Source: SKGN01 sp050948865
GTDB taxonomy: Bacteria > Bacillota_I > Bacilli_A > RF39 > UBA660
Direction: 5' to 3'
Assembly (NCBI GenBank): GCA_050948865.1
Contig: JBMNEQ010000002.1
Span: 62,001-126,000 of the forward strand
DNA: 64,000 nt
Shown: in pieces, positions 43,608 through 52,545 of the stretch
Layout: each line of letters begins with the position of its first letter
Position numbering within the stretch: position 1 is the first letter of the stretch
Program-made: the position numbers and the translations under genes
Notes under the pieces: model-generated
The model's database searches: none
Seen by the model: the letters and a program-made list of their open reading frames with translations, nothing else
Told to the model about the DNA's origin: nothing

Positions 43608-43975
43608 ATAATAGCACCTGGGCAAATGCTGCATATTAAAATATGTAGAGGAAAGTCCATGCTCACACTATCCTGAGATGGTAGTAGTGTTCATGCTTAG
43701 GGAAGACATAACCTAAGGTAGCATTGCTAACGGCTCTGAAATAACCTAAATTTATTAAATAAAGATGGTTAGATTAAGTATAAAAGTGCCATAGAGACGA
43801 TGGTTTTTAGAAATAAAAACAGTGGAACGTGGTAAACCCCATGAGTGAGAAACCCAAATTATGGTAGGGGAACTTGTTGATTAGGAAAAGGAACTAATCA
43901 AAAGATGGAAACATAGATAAATATTTGCCACCTAATTATTTAGGTACAGAACATGGCTTATAGGGTGCTATTATT
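43608..43975 (+). ncRNA. rnpB: RNase P RNA (type B)
   Basis: The catalytic RNA that removes tRNA 5' leaders. The signature GAGGAAAGTCCATGCTCAC near 43650 is the conserved P4/J3-4 region, and ACAGAACATGGCTTATAGG near the 3' end is its partner. The outer stem P1 is formed by AATAGCACC (43610-43618) and GGTGCTATT (43964-43972). Length of about 365 bases and position after gpsB match the B-type RNA of low-GC Firmicutes. Ends are set from P1 and may be off by a few bases. Confidence 0.95.
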
Positions 43976-43994
43976 TTATTAATGAGGTGATATA

Positions 43995-44429
43995 TTGAAA
44001 GAAATTGGGGAACAACTTAGACAAGCTAGGGAAGAAATAGGATTAAGTATTGAAGAGGTTTCTCAAGATTTAAAACTAACGCTTAAGCAGATAAAAAGCA
44101 TTGAAGAAGGTGATAAAGAAGGATTAAGGGATATTCTTGATTTGAAATTGATGTTTTTGGATTATGCTAAGTATTTAGGGTTAGAAACAGATGTTATTGA
44201 AAATAGTTTTAATGAATTTATGTTTGAATATACATCAAAAATTCCTCTTGATGAAATAAAAAAAGCTAATGAGGAAAAAAAAGAAGAAGAAAAAAATATT
44301 AAAAGAATTGCTTCTCCTTATACAAAAGAGATTCAAAAAAAGTATACAACTTTAAAAATACTTATTTGGATTATTATTATCTTTTTATTATTAATATTAT
44401 TATTTTTTATTAAAGAAATGATTATCTAA
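43995..44429 (+). CDS. RodZ-like HTH membrane protein (short form)
   Basis: 144 residues starting at TTG after GAGGTG. Residues 1-65 form the RodZ-type helix-turn-helix (IGEQLRQAREEIGLSIEEVSQDLKL, KSIEEGDKEGL), followed by an acidic and basic linker and one membrane helix (KILIWIIIIFLLLILLFFI). The extracellular domain of full RodZ is missing, so this is a short version. RodZ links MreB to the wall machinery. It is immediately upstream of pgsA, as ymfM is in Bacillus. Confidence 0.8.
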   Translation: MKEIGEQLRQAREEIGLSIEEVSQDLKLTLKQIKSIEEGDKEGLRDILDLKLMFLDYAKYLGLETDVIENSFNEFMFEYTSKIPLDEIKKANEEKKEEEKNIKRIASPYTKEIQKKYTTLKILIWIIIIFLLLILLFFIKEMII

Positions 44430-44466
44430 ATCAATAAAGTTTTGATTGGTAGAAAAAGAGGTTAAA

Positions 44467-45063
44467 ATGAATATAGCGAATAAATTAACAATGATCAGAA
44501 TAGTTTTATCAATTGTTGTTCTTATAATTTTATTATTTCCATTTTATATGATAGGAGTTACTTTTCCTAAATATGTTATTAATGATCAACTTATTATTAA
44601 TAGTAAATATGTGATTTCAGGATTTATTTTTATGATAGCAGCTTTAACGGATTTTTTAGATGGATATATTGCTAGAAAATATGAGATGGTAACTGATTTT
44701 GGAAAATTAATGGATGCAGTTGCGGATAAAATTTTAGTTAATGGAGTTTTAATAGTTTTAGCGGCGGATAATTTTATTAGTCCTATTATTCCAGTTATTG
44801 TTATTTTAAGGGATAGTATGGTAAATTCTATAAAAATGGTGGCGGCGAGTAAAGGAAAGGTTGTGGCAGCTATTAATACTGGTAAAATTAAAACAGTTTT
44901 TTTAATGGTAGGAATAGTTTTATCTTTATTTTATAATTTACCATTTGAGTTATGGAATCTTCAAGTTGCTGATTTCTTATTAATAACAGCAGCTATTTTA
45001 TCACTTATTTCTGGACTTCAATATTTTATTATGAATAAGGATTTATTAGGAACAACTAAATAA
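44467..45063 (+). CDS. pgsA: CDP-diacylglycerol-glycerol-3-phosphate phosphatidyltransferase
   Basis: 198 residues. The CDP-alcohol phosphotransferase motif is read as DFLDGYIARKYEMVTDFGKLMDAVADK (DG-x2-AR-x8-G-x3-D-x3-D). The enzyme makes phosphatidylglycerol phosphate in the membrane; four or more hydrophobic helices are visible. The ATG at 44467 with AAGAGG upstream is preferred over the TTG at 44446. pgsA between a rodZ-like gene and recA follows the Bacillus order, except that cinA is absent. A terminator follows. Confidence 0.93.
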   Translation: MNIANKLTMIRIVLSIVVLIILLFPFYMIGVTFPKYVINDQLIINSKYVISGFIFMIAALTDFLDGYIARKYEMVTDFGKLMDAVADKILVNGVLIVLAADNFISPIIPVIVILRDSMVNSIKMVAASKGKVVAAINTGKIKTVFLMVGIVLSLFYNLPFELWNLQVADFLLITAAILSLISGLQYFIMNKDLLGTTK

Positions 45064-45101
45064 AAATTAAACTAAAATTAGAAATTATAATTAGATTAAA
45101 G

Positions 45102-45134
45102 TTAAAAAACACTTGATCGTTTAAGTGTTTTTTA
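45102..45134 (+). terminator. Terminator after pgsA
   Basis: AAAAACACTT...AAGTGTTTTT hairpin with an eight-base loop and a T run. Confidence 0.8.
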
Positions 45135-45162
45135 ATTTTAGTAATGTAAAGTTTTCTAAAAC

Positions 45163-45214
45163 CAAACATTTGTTCGTAAAAACTATTGCTTTAAAATAAA
45201 AAATGTTGTAAAAT
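45163..45214 (+). promoter_or_regulatory. LexA-type SOS box and recA promoter
   Basis: CAAACATTTGTTCG at 45163-45176 differs by one base from the Gram-positive SOS box CGAAC-N4-GTTCG. TTGCTT at 45186-45191, 17 bp and TAAAAT at 45209-45214 form the promoter. The box lies 9 bp upstream of the -35, suggesting LexA control of recA. Confidence 0.7.
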
Positions 45215-45240
45215 GAAATTATAAAGAAAGGAAGTGTTTT

Positions 45241-46275
45241 ATGACAAAAAATCCTGATAAAGATAAATTGTTAGAACAAGTATTAAATACAATTGAAAAG
45301 CAATTTGGTAAAGGATCGATTATGAAGTTAGGGGAAAAGAATATTGGTCCTATTGATGTTGTTTCTAGTGGATCTTTGAAATTAGATATTGCTTTAGGGG
45401 TAGGTGGTTATCCTAAAGGAAGGATTATAGAAATATATGGTCCAGAGTCTAGTGGGAAAACAACTTTTGCTTTACATGCTATTGCAGAAGTGCAAAAAGC
45501 AGGAGGAAGAGCGGCTTTTATTGATGCTGAACATTCTTTAGATCCTAATTATGCTTCTAATTTAGGAGTTAATATAAATGATTTATTATTATCGCAACCA
45601 GATACGGGGGAACAGGCCTTAGAAATATGTGAAGCTTTAGTTCGCAGTGAAGCGATTAGTATAGTTGTTATTGATTCTGTTGCGGCTTTAGTTCCTCAAG
45701 TTGAGATAGCTGGGGAAATGGGAGAAAGTCATGTTGGTTTACAAGCTAGATTAATGAGTCAAGCTTTAAGAAAATTATCTGGAACAATTAGCAAAACTAA
45801 TACAATTGCTGTTTTTATTAATCAATTAAGGGAAAAAGTTGGAGTTATGTTTGGTAATCCTGAAACAACTCCAGGAGGAAGAGCTTTAAAGTTTTATTCG
45901 ACCATTAGACTTGATATTAGAAGACAAGAGCAATTAAAACAAGGGGATAATATTATAGGGAATAAAACTTTAGTGAAAGTGGTAAAAAATAAAATTGCTC
46001 CTCCTTTTAAAACAGCTCAATTAGAAATAGTTTATGGTCAAGGTGTTAGTCGGGAGGGAGAGATTATTGATTTAGCTAGTGAAGCTAATATTATGGAAAA
46101 GAGTGGAGCTTGGTATGCTTATAAGGGGGAAAAAATAGGGCAAGGAAAGGAAAATGTAAAAACATTTTTAAAAGAAAACGTAAAAGTTCGTCAAGAGTTA
46201 GAAAATAAAGTAAGAGAATTTTATGATATAAAAGGTTCTTTGAAAGGAAAAGAAGAAGAAAAGGGCAAAAAATAG
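45241..46275 (+). CDS. recA: Recombinase RecA
   Basis: 344 residues. Walker A GPESSGKTT, Walker B VIDSVAALVPQ, the L1/L2 region with AGEMGESHVGLQARLMSQALRKL and NQLREKVGVMFGNPETTPGG, all standard. RecA forms filaments on single-stranded DNA, catalyses strand exchange and triggers LexA self-cleavage. The acidic and basic tail (KGKEEEKGKK) is short. It follows an SOS box and ends inside the left arm of its terminator. No intein or other insertion is present. Confidence 0.98.
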   Translation: MTKNPDKDKLLEQVLNTIEKQFGKGSIMKLGEKNIGPIDVVSSGSLKLDIALGVGGYPKGRIIEIYGPESSGKTTFALHAIAEVQKAGGRAAFIDAEHSLDPNYASNLGVNINDLLLSQPDTGEQALEICEALVRSEAISIVVIDSVAALVPQVEIAGEMGESHVGLQARLMSQALRKLSGTISKTNTIAVFINQLREKVGVMFGNPETTPGGRALKFYSTIRLDIRRQEQLKQGDNIIGNKTLVKVVKNKIAPPFKTAQLEIVYGQGVSREGEIIDLASEANIMEKSGAWYAYKGEKIGQGKENVKTFLKENVKVRQELENKVREFYDIKGSLKGKEEEKGKK

Positions 46276-46287
46276 GCCCTTTTTTAA
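46260..46287 (+). terminator. Terminator after recA
   Basis: AAGGGC/GCCCTT hairpin overlapping the recA stop codon, followed by TTTTTT. Confidence 0.8.
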
Positions 46288-46288
46288 C

Positions 46289-46317
46289 TTGACAATAGTA
46301 GTAATCAATTTTAAAAT
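46289..46317 (+). promoter_or_regulatory. Sigma-A promoter for rny
   Basis: TTGACA at 46289-46294, 17 bp, TAAAAT at 46312-46317, giving a leader of about 57 bases before the ATG at 46380. Confidence 0.7.
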
Positions 46318-46379
46318 AGTATAAGGAGTTAAAAAATTAATGTTCTTTAACTTTAAAAAATAAAATTGGAGGAGAGATT

Positions 46380-47933
46380 ATGGATAGTATTATATTATCT
46401 ATTTTAACCTCTCTGTTTGGATTAACTTTAGGAGTAACTTCAGTTATTTATTATAATTATAGAAAGCAGATAAATTCTAATAAAGAAGCTGAAAATATTA
46501 TTACAGAAGCGAAAAAAGAAGCGGAAAAAATTAAAAGAGAGTATATGTTTGAGGCTAAAGAAGAAGTTCATAAATATAAACTTGATATTGAAAGGGATCT
46601 TAAAGAAAAGAAAAAGGAAGCAGAAAAAAATGAAGAAAAATTAATGCAAAGAGAAACTAGCATTGATAAACGAGATGATATTTTACAAAATAGGGAAAAG
46701 ATGTTAGAAGAACGTGATAATAATTTAGTTTTTAAACAAAAAGAAATCCAAAAAGCAGAGGCTGAAGTGGAAGAAATTAAAAAGGAGCAGTTAAATTTAT
46801 TGGAGCAAATTTCCGGATTTCCTAGGGATAAAGCTCGTGACTTAATTATGAAGCGAGTGGAAGAAACAATGGAAATAGAGTTAGCGAACTATATTAGGGA
46901 AAGGGAAATAGAAGCGAAACTAAATGCTGATCGAGAAGCCAAAGAATTATTGATAATGTCGATGCAAAAATATGCTTCTGATGTTGCTAATGAACAAACA
47001 GTATCAGTAATTACTTTACCTAATGATGAGATGAAAGGTCGTCTTATTGGAAGAGAAGGACGAAATATTAGAACTATTGAAGCGGTAACGGGGGTTGATT
47101 TAATAATTGATGATACTCCTGAAGCGATAGTGATTTCTAGTTTTGATCCTTTAAGAAGGGAAATAGCTAAAATATCAATTGAAGCTTTAATTAAGGATGG
47201 AAGAATTCATCCGGCGAGAATTGAAGAAATTTATGATAAGACTTGTCAAGATATGAATAATAAAATTTTAGAGTATGGTAGTGAAGCAGTTTTTGAATTA
47301 GGAATTACAAAAATAGAGCCAGAAATTATATCTTTATTAGGAAAATTATATTTTCGTAGTAGTTATGGTCAAAATGCTCTTCAACATTCTAAAGAAGTAG
47401 CCCATTTAGTGGGTATTATGGCAGCGGAGATTGGGGAAAATGTAATTCTAGCTAAAAGAGCGGGTTTATTACATGATTTAGGAAAAGCAATTGATTTTGA
47501 AATAGAAGGCAGTCATGTTCAAATAGGATATGATATTTTAAAAAAATATAATGAAGATGAAGTCGTATTAAATGCTGTTTTATCACATCATGGGGATATA
47601 GAAGCGACTAGTAATATAGCAGTTTTAGTGGCAACTGCTGATGCTTTATCAGCGTCACGTCCCGGTGCTCGTAATGATTCATTAGAAAATTATATAAAAA
47701 GGCTAGAACAATTAGAAAATATTGCTCGAGAAGAATACGGAGTGGAAAAAGTATTCGCTATTCAGGCTGGTCGAGAATTAAGAATTATGGTTAATCCTGA
47801 AAAAATAGACGATTTAAAAAGTTATAAAGTAGCTCGTGATATAAAAGAAAGGATTGAAAAGGAATTACAGTATCCAGGAACAGTAAAAGTAACAGTAATA
47901 AGGGAAACTAGAGCTGTTGAAGAAGCTAAATAA
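46380..47933 (+). CDS. rny: Ribonuclease Y
   Basis: 517 residues. N-terminal membrane helix (SIILSILTSLFGLTLGVTSVIYY), long charged coiled coil to about 195, KH RNA-binding domain (GRLIGREGRNIRTIEAVTGVD), and an HD domain with HSKEVAHLVGIMA and HDLGKAID. RNase Y is the membrane-anchored endonuclease that starts mRNA decay in Firmicutes. Length and order are normal. It lies directly after recA as in many Bacilli, with its own promoter and terminator. Confidence 0.97.
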   Translation: MDSIILSILTSLFGLTLGVTSVIYYNYRKQINSNKEAENIITEAKKEAEKIKREYMFEAKEEVHKYKLDIERDLKEKKKEAEKNEEKLMQRETSIDKRDDILQNREKMLEERDNNLVFKQKEIQKAEAEVEEIKKEQLNLLEQISGFPRDKARDLIMKRVEETMEIELANYIREREIEAKLNADREAKELLIMSMQKYASDVANEQTVSVITLPNDEMKGRLIGREGRNIRTIEAVTGVDLIIDDTPEAIVISSFDPLRREIAKISIEALIKDGRIHPARIEEIYDKTCQDMNNKILEYGSEAVFELGITKIEPEIISLLGKLYFRSSYGQNALQHSKEVAHLVGIMAAEIGENVILAKRAGLLHDLGKAIDFEIEGSHVQIGYDILKKYNEDEVVLNAVLSHHGDIEATSNIAVLVATADALSASRPGARNDSLENYIKRLEQLENIAREEYGVEKVFAIQAGRELRIMVNPEKIDDLKSYKVARDIKERIEKELQYPGTVKVTVIRETRAVEEAK

Positions 47934-47943
47934 TTTAAATAAG

Positions 47944-47979
47944 AAAAAAAACATCTATACATTTAGGTGTTTTTTTGTT
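47944..47979 (+). terminator. Terminator after rny
   Basis: AAACATCT pairs with AGGTGTTT (one G-T pair) around a seven-base loop, with seven T after it. Confidence 0.75.
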
Positions 47980-48095
47980 TTTGATGTAACTATTTATAAA
48001 ATAAGGTGGAAATATATGGAAAAACTTGTCGAAAAATGGTATACTAAGTTTATAAAATAAAAGTTGATTTTTCTACTTAGAAATGAGGAAAGGTA

Positions 48096-48773
48096 ATGAG
48101 AAATAAATTGATAATATTTTTTGTTTTCTTATTAATACCAATAATTGCTCAAGCAGAAGAATGCACAATGGAGGATCAATTAAGATTAAGAGAAATAGCG
48201 GGTAAAGCGAAAATTAATTATGAATTAGGGGATTATCCTCCTGAAGGAATGAGAAGTTTTATTGTAACTATGTCTGGTTTTTCTAAAGAAATTTATGTTA
48301 CTGGTTTAGAACCTGTAATAGATTTTAGGTATGAAGATGAAAAAGGAATTATAAAAAGATCAGGTTTTGCACCTGGGCGAACTTATAAGTTGGAGTTTTA
48401 TGGAAGTGAAGAAAGTAAATGTTCTGATTATAAAATTTTTACGAAGTTACTTAGTTTACCTCATTATAATTATTATTCTGAACATCCATTATGTGAAGGA
48501 CATGAAGATTATATTTTATGTCAAAAGTTTGTTAATTCTAATGAGTTAGTTATTAATAACCTTGATTTTTATAATAAAATGACTGCTTATATTGAAAGTT
48601 TGGAGAAAAATAAAGAAAAATCTTTAAAGCCTAAAAAAGAGGAAGATAATGACATAATTTATGATATTTTAAAATTTTTAGATAAATATTATTTTTTCCT
48701 TTATGTTGTTATTATTTTAGGAGTAGGTGGTATTGTTTACATTGAAATAAAAGAAAGTAGGCGGATTTTATGA
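48096..48773 (+). CDS. Exported protein with C-terminal membrane anchor (module 1, small gene)
   Basis: 225 residues, family not recognised. An N-terminal signal peptide (NKLIIFFVFLLIPIIAQA, cleavage about AQA-EE) leads to a domain of roughly 150 residues with six cysteines, including CTMEDQLRLREIAGKAK and the HPLCEGHEDYILCQKF segment. An acidic and basic linker follows, then a C-terminal helix (FFLYVVIILGVGGIVYI) and a short basic tail. The expected topology is an extracellular domain held at the membrane. The stop overlaps the start of the large gene (ATGA), so both are co-translated. It is paralogous to 51865-52545. Confidence 0.7.
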   Translation: MRNKLIIFFVFLLIPIIAQAEECTMEDQLRLREIAGKAKINYELGDYPPEGMRSFIVTMSGFSKEIYVTGLEPVIDFRYEDEKGIIKRSGFAPGRTYKLEFYGSEESKCSDYKIFTKLLSLPHYNYYSEHPLCEGHEDYILCQKFVNSNELVINNLDFYNKMTAYIESLEKNKEKSLKPKKEEDNDIIYDILKFLDKYYFFLYVVIILGVGGIVYIEIKESRRIL

Positions 48774-51688
48774 AAAAGATGTTTTCTTTTAGTTTGTTAA
48801 TTTTAATATTGTTTAGTATTAATTTAATTAAAGTTCGGGCAAATATGGATTCATATGAGATTACTTCAGTTAATGTTAATGGTAATAATTTATATATTAT
48901 AGGGTGGGCTTTAAAATACAAGACACATACTATTGCTCCTGTTTATACTTTAGAAATGGTTTTAGAGGAAAATAATTATAAAATTGATTATACTGAAAAA
49001 AATGAACCTGGTAAAATATATTCTCCTAATATTATGTTGCGTAATGATTATACGCAATCGTTATTTAAACAAGATACTTGTCCCGCTGGATTAAGTAGCA
49101 TTAATAAAAATTATTGTAGGAATGGAAATACCCTTCATTATGAGGAGTATGTATCAATGGGTAATAAAGCTGTTCGTGATGTTATGGCTTATACGCCGTA
49201 TAATTTTTATTATTTTAATATAGAATTTAAATTTGAAATACCTTTAGAAGATATTAAAAAATTGTTTGAAAAAGGGAAGGCTCTAGAAAGAAAAATATAT
49301 TTTAATATTAAAGTTACTCAATCTCCAGGAACGTATTCTGTATTTGGGGAAAGTTATACTTTTCCAGGGTTTTCTGAAACCATAAATAAGATAGGAGTTA
49401 CTGAAAAAGCTGTCAAGGATTTAAATGAGGATTTAATTGAATTTGCTAATATTGGTGGTTATAGTAATAAATTAGAAGTTATGGTTCCTGAAGGACGTGT
49501 TCAAAAATCAGAAGTAATGGAAGAAGCATATTATTATTGTGATTATAGTGGAGGAACTTGTCCCAAATGTTATCAATTAAAGTTTAAAATAAATAATTTA
49601 TATACAATTGATAGTAGTCGTCTTATTTCTGAAAACACATTACCAGGAGCTAGGGGGATTAATCGTTCTTATAGCACTTATCCTATAAAGGTAAATAAGG
49701 AAGCGGAAGCTGTTTCTGATAAAAGTCTTTGTCGGGCTGTTGACGGTAGTACTTTAGCGGGATATTTACCTGGTTATTGGATTAGACCTTATACTGGCTC
49801 TTATTTATGGCTTAAATCTCTTCCAAAACCACCCCCACCACCAACGATAACACCGCCACCACTAATAATTGATCCGGTTTGTGGCTATGATGATGCTTTA
49901 GTAGAATATTGTTGTTTATATCCTGAAGATTGGGGTTTCTGTGAAGAATTAAAAAAGCCTGATAAAAAGCCAACAGGAAGGAATGCTCAATGTATAGAAA
50001 AGGAAGACCTTGTTCAAGAATTTAAATATCCTAAAACACCAGAATGGCCTAAAAGGTTAACTGATGATGGTTATGGAAAAACTTTATTAAATAATGAAGC
50101 TTGTAATGTTACTTGTCAAGAAGTTGTAAAGGTGGAATTTTTACCACCACCAGAAGTAAATGCCGGGATGGGTTTTATGTATCCTGTTGCTGTAAATGGG
50201 TCAAGAATATGTGCTTCAGCTTATAAAAATGAAGAGTGGGTTAAAAAAATGAACAAGGCTGTGGAAATTGCTGAAAAAGAATATTTGAAAATGATAGATT
50301 ATTTAAAAGAGGCTAGTAGATTATCCGGAATATGTGGTAGTAAGTATACAATTATTGAACCTGTTCCTCCTTGTCCTTCTCCTTATACAGATTCTCGTTC
50401 TGGTTTAACTTGTCATTGTAATTCTTGCGAAACATGTTGGGAAACATGTTGTGATGAATGTTGTAGTACGACATGCACTGGTTCTGGTAAAAACCAAACT
50501 TGTACTGAATCTTGTTGGACTTGTTGTTCAAGTTGTAATCCATATTCATGTTCAGGCTCAACAGGTATTTCTTGTCCAAGTTCTTATGGTCATCATTTAA
50601 ATTATATGTCCGGTAGTGATGATTGCCGAGAAGAGGTTTGTAATAATGTAAAAACTAAATTATGGAGCAGAGCTCAAGCGGAAATTAGAACTCAACTTAG
50701 TTACGCTCAAGCAGCTGCTTCTGAGCATAACAGACAGGTAAATATTATTAATAAACTTAATGATGATCGAGATTTATGTGATGTTTGGAATTCTGCTAAC
50801 CTTTATTTTCGAAGTCCTTCTATAACTATTGATGTTCAGGGTTTAAATGCTATTGACAGTAAGTTTTTGCCAGCTCAAACAGCATATTTATTAATAAATG
50901 CTTTATATAATGATGATGATTATTCTTTTTCAGCTAAAAGGTTTTATGAATTAGAACGTTTATTAACAAATTTTTGTAATTATAAAGCTCTTAAAACTAG
51001 TGATTATTCTTCTAATCTAAGTTATAACACCACTCATTTAAGTATTTTAAATAGTTTAGCTAGGGATTACTGTCAAACTTATAATGGTAGAGAAATAAAT
51101 TATCGTGATTTTTGGGTAAAAAATGCTTTAGCGGATTTAGAATATCAATTTTCTAAAGATTATTATATTCAAAGTTATACGGCTAAACCAAGAACATCGA
51201 GTGGAATAGGTTATATTCATCATGGACGTTATTATTATACTGATTTCTTTGCTTTAAGTGGAGAATATCCCTTTAATTTAAAGATGCGAAATATAGGTTC
51301 TAATATACCGGGTGAACCAAAAACTTGGGCTGTTAATAATTTGTCTTGTTTATATGATATGACAAATTGGATTTTTCCTCCTAGGGAAGATCCTCAGTAT
51401 ATTGAATATGGACCAATGACTTTTAGGTATCGACAAGTTTCGTTAAAAGATCCTTTTCCTAGACGGGGAGGAGGAACAAGAAAGGTTGGGGCTAATTGGG
51501 TAGGTTATCAAAATATAATTAAAGAATATGATAAAAATCCATATCATATAGTTTTATCGCCTGTTATGAGGAGATCAATAAGAATTTATAATAATAATAA
51601 TAGATATGATTCTTTTACGGGGGATCCTTATTATAGTCCTTTTTTAAGAAATCCAGTTTATATAGGACCTTATAATTATAATAGATAA
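48770..51688 (+). CDS. Large secreted cysteine-rich protein (module 1)
   Basis: 972 residues with no recognised domain. A signal peptide (FSLLILILFSINLIKVRA) is followed by a beta-rich N-terminal half (VNGNNLYIIGWALKYKTHT), a proline linker (KPPPPPTITPPPLII, about residues 350-365), a helical part (EWVKKMNKAVEIAEKEYLKMI), and a cysteine cluster near 535-610 with CC and CxxC pairs (CNSCETCWETCCDECCSTTC). A tyrosine-rich C-terminal region ends YIGPYNYNR without anchor or sorting signal. It is probably held at the surface by its small partner or by disulfides. The cluster could bind metal or form many disulfides. Exported proteins with so many Cys are uncommon in Firmicutes outside spore coats. 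Confidence 0.7.
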   Translation: MKKMFSFSLLILILFSINLIKVRANMDSYEITSVNVNGNNLYIIGWALKYKTHTIAPVYTLEMVLEENNYKIDYTEKNEPGKIYSPNIMLRNDYTQSLFKQDTCPAGLSSINKNYCRNGNTLHYEEYVSMGNKAVRDVMAYTPYNFYYFNIEFKFEIPLEDIKKLFEKGKALERKIYFNIKVTQSPGTYSVFGESYTFPGFSETINKIGVTEKAVKDLNEDLIEFANIGGYSNKLEVMVPEGRVQKSEVMEEAYYYCDYSGGTCPKCYQLKFKINNLYTIDSSRLISENTLPGARGINRSYSTYPIKVNKEAEAVSDKSLCRAVDGSTLAGYLPGYWIRPYTGSYLWLKSLPKPPPPPTITPPPLIIDPVCGYDDALVEYCCLYPEDWGFCEELKKPDKKPTGRNAQCIEKEDLVQEFKYPKTPEWPKRLTDDGYGKTLLNNEACNVTCQEVVKVEFLPPPEVNAGMGFMYPVAVNGSRICASAYKNEEWVKKMNKAVEIAEKEYLKMIDYLKEASRLSGICGSKYTIIEPVPPCPSPYTDSRSGLTCHCNSCETCWETCCDECCSTTCTGSGKNQTCTESCWTCCSSCNPYSCSGSTGISCPSSYGHHLNYMSGSDDCREEVCNNVKTKLWSRAQAEIRTQLSYAQAAASEHNRQVNIINKLNDDRDLCDVWNSANLYFRSPSITIDVQGLNAIDSKFLPAQTAYLLINALYNDDDYSFSAKRFYELERLLTNFCNYKALKTSDYSSNLSYNTTHLSILNSLARDYCQTYNGREINYRDFWVKNALADLEYQFSKDYYIQSYTAKPRTSSGIGYIHHGRYYYTDFFALSGEYPFNLKMRNIGSNIPGEPKTWAVNNLSCLYDMTNWIFPPREDPQYIEYGPMTFRYRQVSLKDPFPRRGGGTRKVGANWVGYQNIIKEYDKNPYHIVLSPVMRRSIRIYNNNNRYDSFTGDPYYSPFLRNPVYIGPYNYNR

Positions 51689-51864
51689 TTAATAAAAAAA
51701 TAAATAAAAATATAAATTTGTAGTTATTAAAAATAATAATTTAATAATTCTTTTTTGGCTTGAAGAATAAAAATTAAAAAAACCCTAGAAAAAAAACTTA
51801 TATAATGATACAATTATTTTAGAAGATATTAAAATAATTACTTATAAGTTAGAAAAGGGAAATT

Positions 51865-52545
51865 ATGTTGAGAATAAAAATAACAATTTTTATCTTATTA
51901 TTACTTTTACCAATGGTTGTTCAAGCTGAAAAATGTTCGATGGAAGATGAACTAAGATTAAGAGAAATGGCTGGGAAAGCTAAAATAAATTATGAGTTTA
52001 GTGATTACCCTGCTGAAGGAAATCGAAGTTTTATTGTAACAATTACTGGTTTTTCTAAAGAGTTTTATATTATGGGACCTGAACCTATAGTAAATTTTGT
52101 TTATGAAGGTCAAGAGGGAATAGTAAGTCGAATTGGTTTTACTCCAGGTCGGACTTATAAGTTGGAGTTTTACGGGAGTGATGAAAGTAAATGTCCTAAT
52201 TATAAAATATTTACAAAATTGCTTACTTTGCCTCATTTTAATTATTATTCAGAACATCCATTATGTATAGGACATGAAGATTATATTTTATGTCAAAAAT
52301 TTGTTAATTCTAAAGAATTATTTAGAAATAATGCGGAATTTAATAAAAAAATGAAGGCTTATATTAAAAGTTTAGAAAAGGAAAAAAATGAAGAATTAAA
52401 AATAAATAAAGAAGAAAGTAAAGATTTAGTTTATGAAATTTTAAAATTTTTAGATAAATATTATTTTTTCCTTTATGTTGTTATTATTTTAGGAGTAAGT
52501 GGTATTGTTTATATCGAAGTAAAAGAAAGTAGGCGAATATTGTGA
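51865..52545 (+). CDS. Exported protein with C-terminal membrane anchor (module 2, small gene)
   Basis: 226 residues, paralogue of 48096-48773 over its whole length: signal peptide (ITIFILLLLLPMVVQA), the same CSMEDELRLREMAGKAKINYEF start of the mature part, HPLCIGHEDYILCQKF, and the nearly identical anchor FFLYVVIILGVSGIVYIEVKESRRIL. The linker before the anchor differs most. Preceded by AAAAGGGAAATT; a 176-bp AT-rich gap separates it from module 1. It overlaps the next gene by GTGA. Confidence 0.7.
   Translation: MLRIKITIFILLLLLPMVVQAEKCSMEDELRLREMAGKAKINYEFSDYPAEGNRSFIVTITGFSKEFYIMGPEPIVNFVYEGQEGIVSRIGFTPGRTYKLEFYGSDESKCPNYKIFTKLLTLPHFNYYSEHPLCIGHEDYILCQKFVNSKELFRNNAEFNKKMKAYIKSLEKEKNEELKINKEESKDLVYEILKFLDKYYFFLYVVIILGVSGIVYIEVKESRRIL

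Noticed and set aside
50400..50600. Cysteine cluster as a metallothionein or zinc-finger domain
   Set aside because: The cluster lies in an exported protein and has Ser/Thr/Gly between Cys pairs without a regular spacing; disulfides are as likely.
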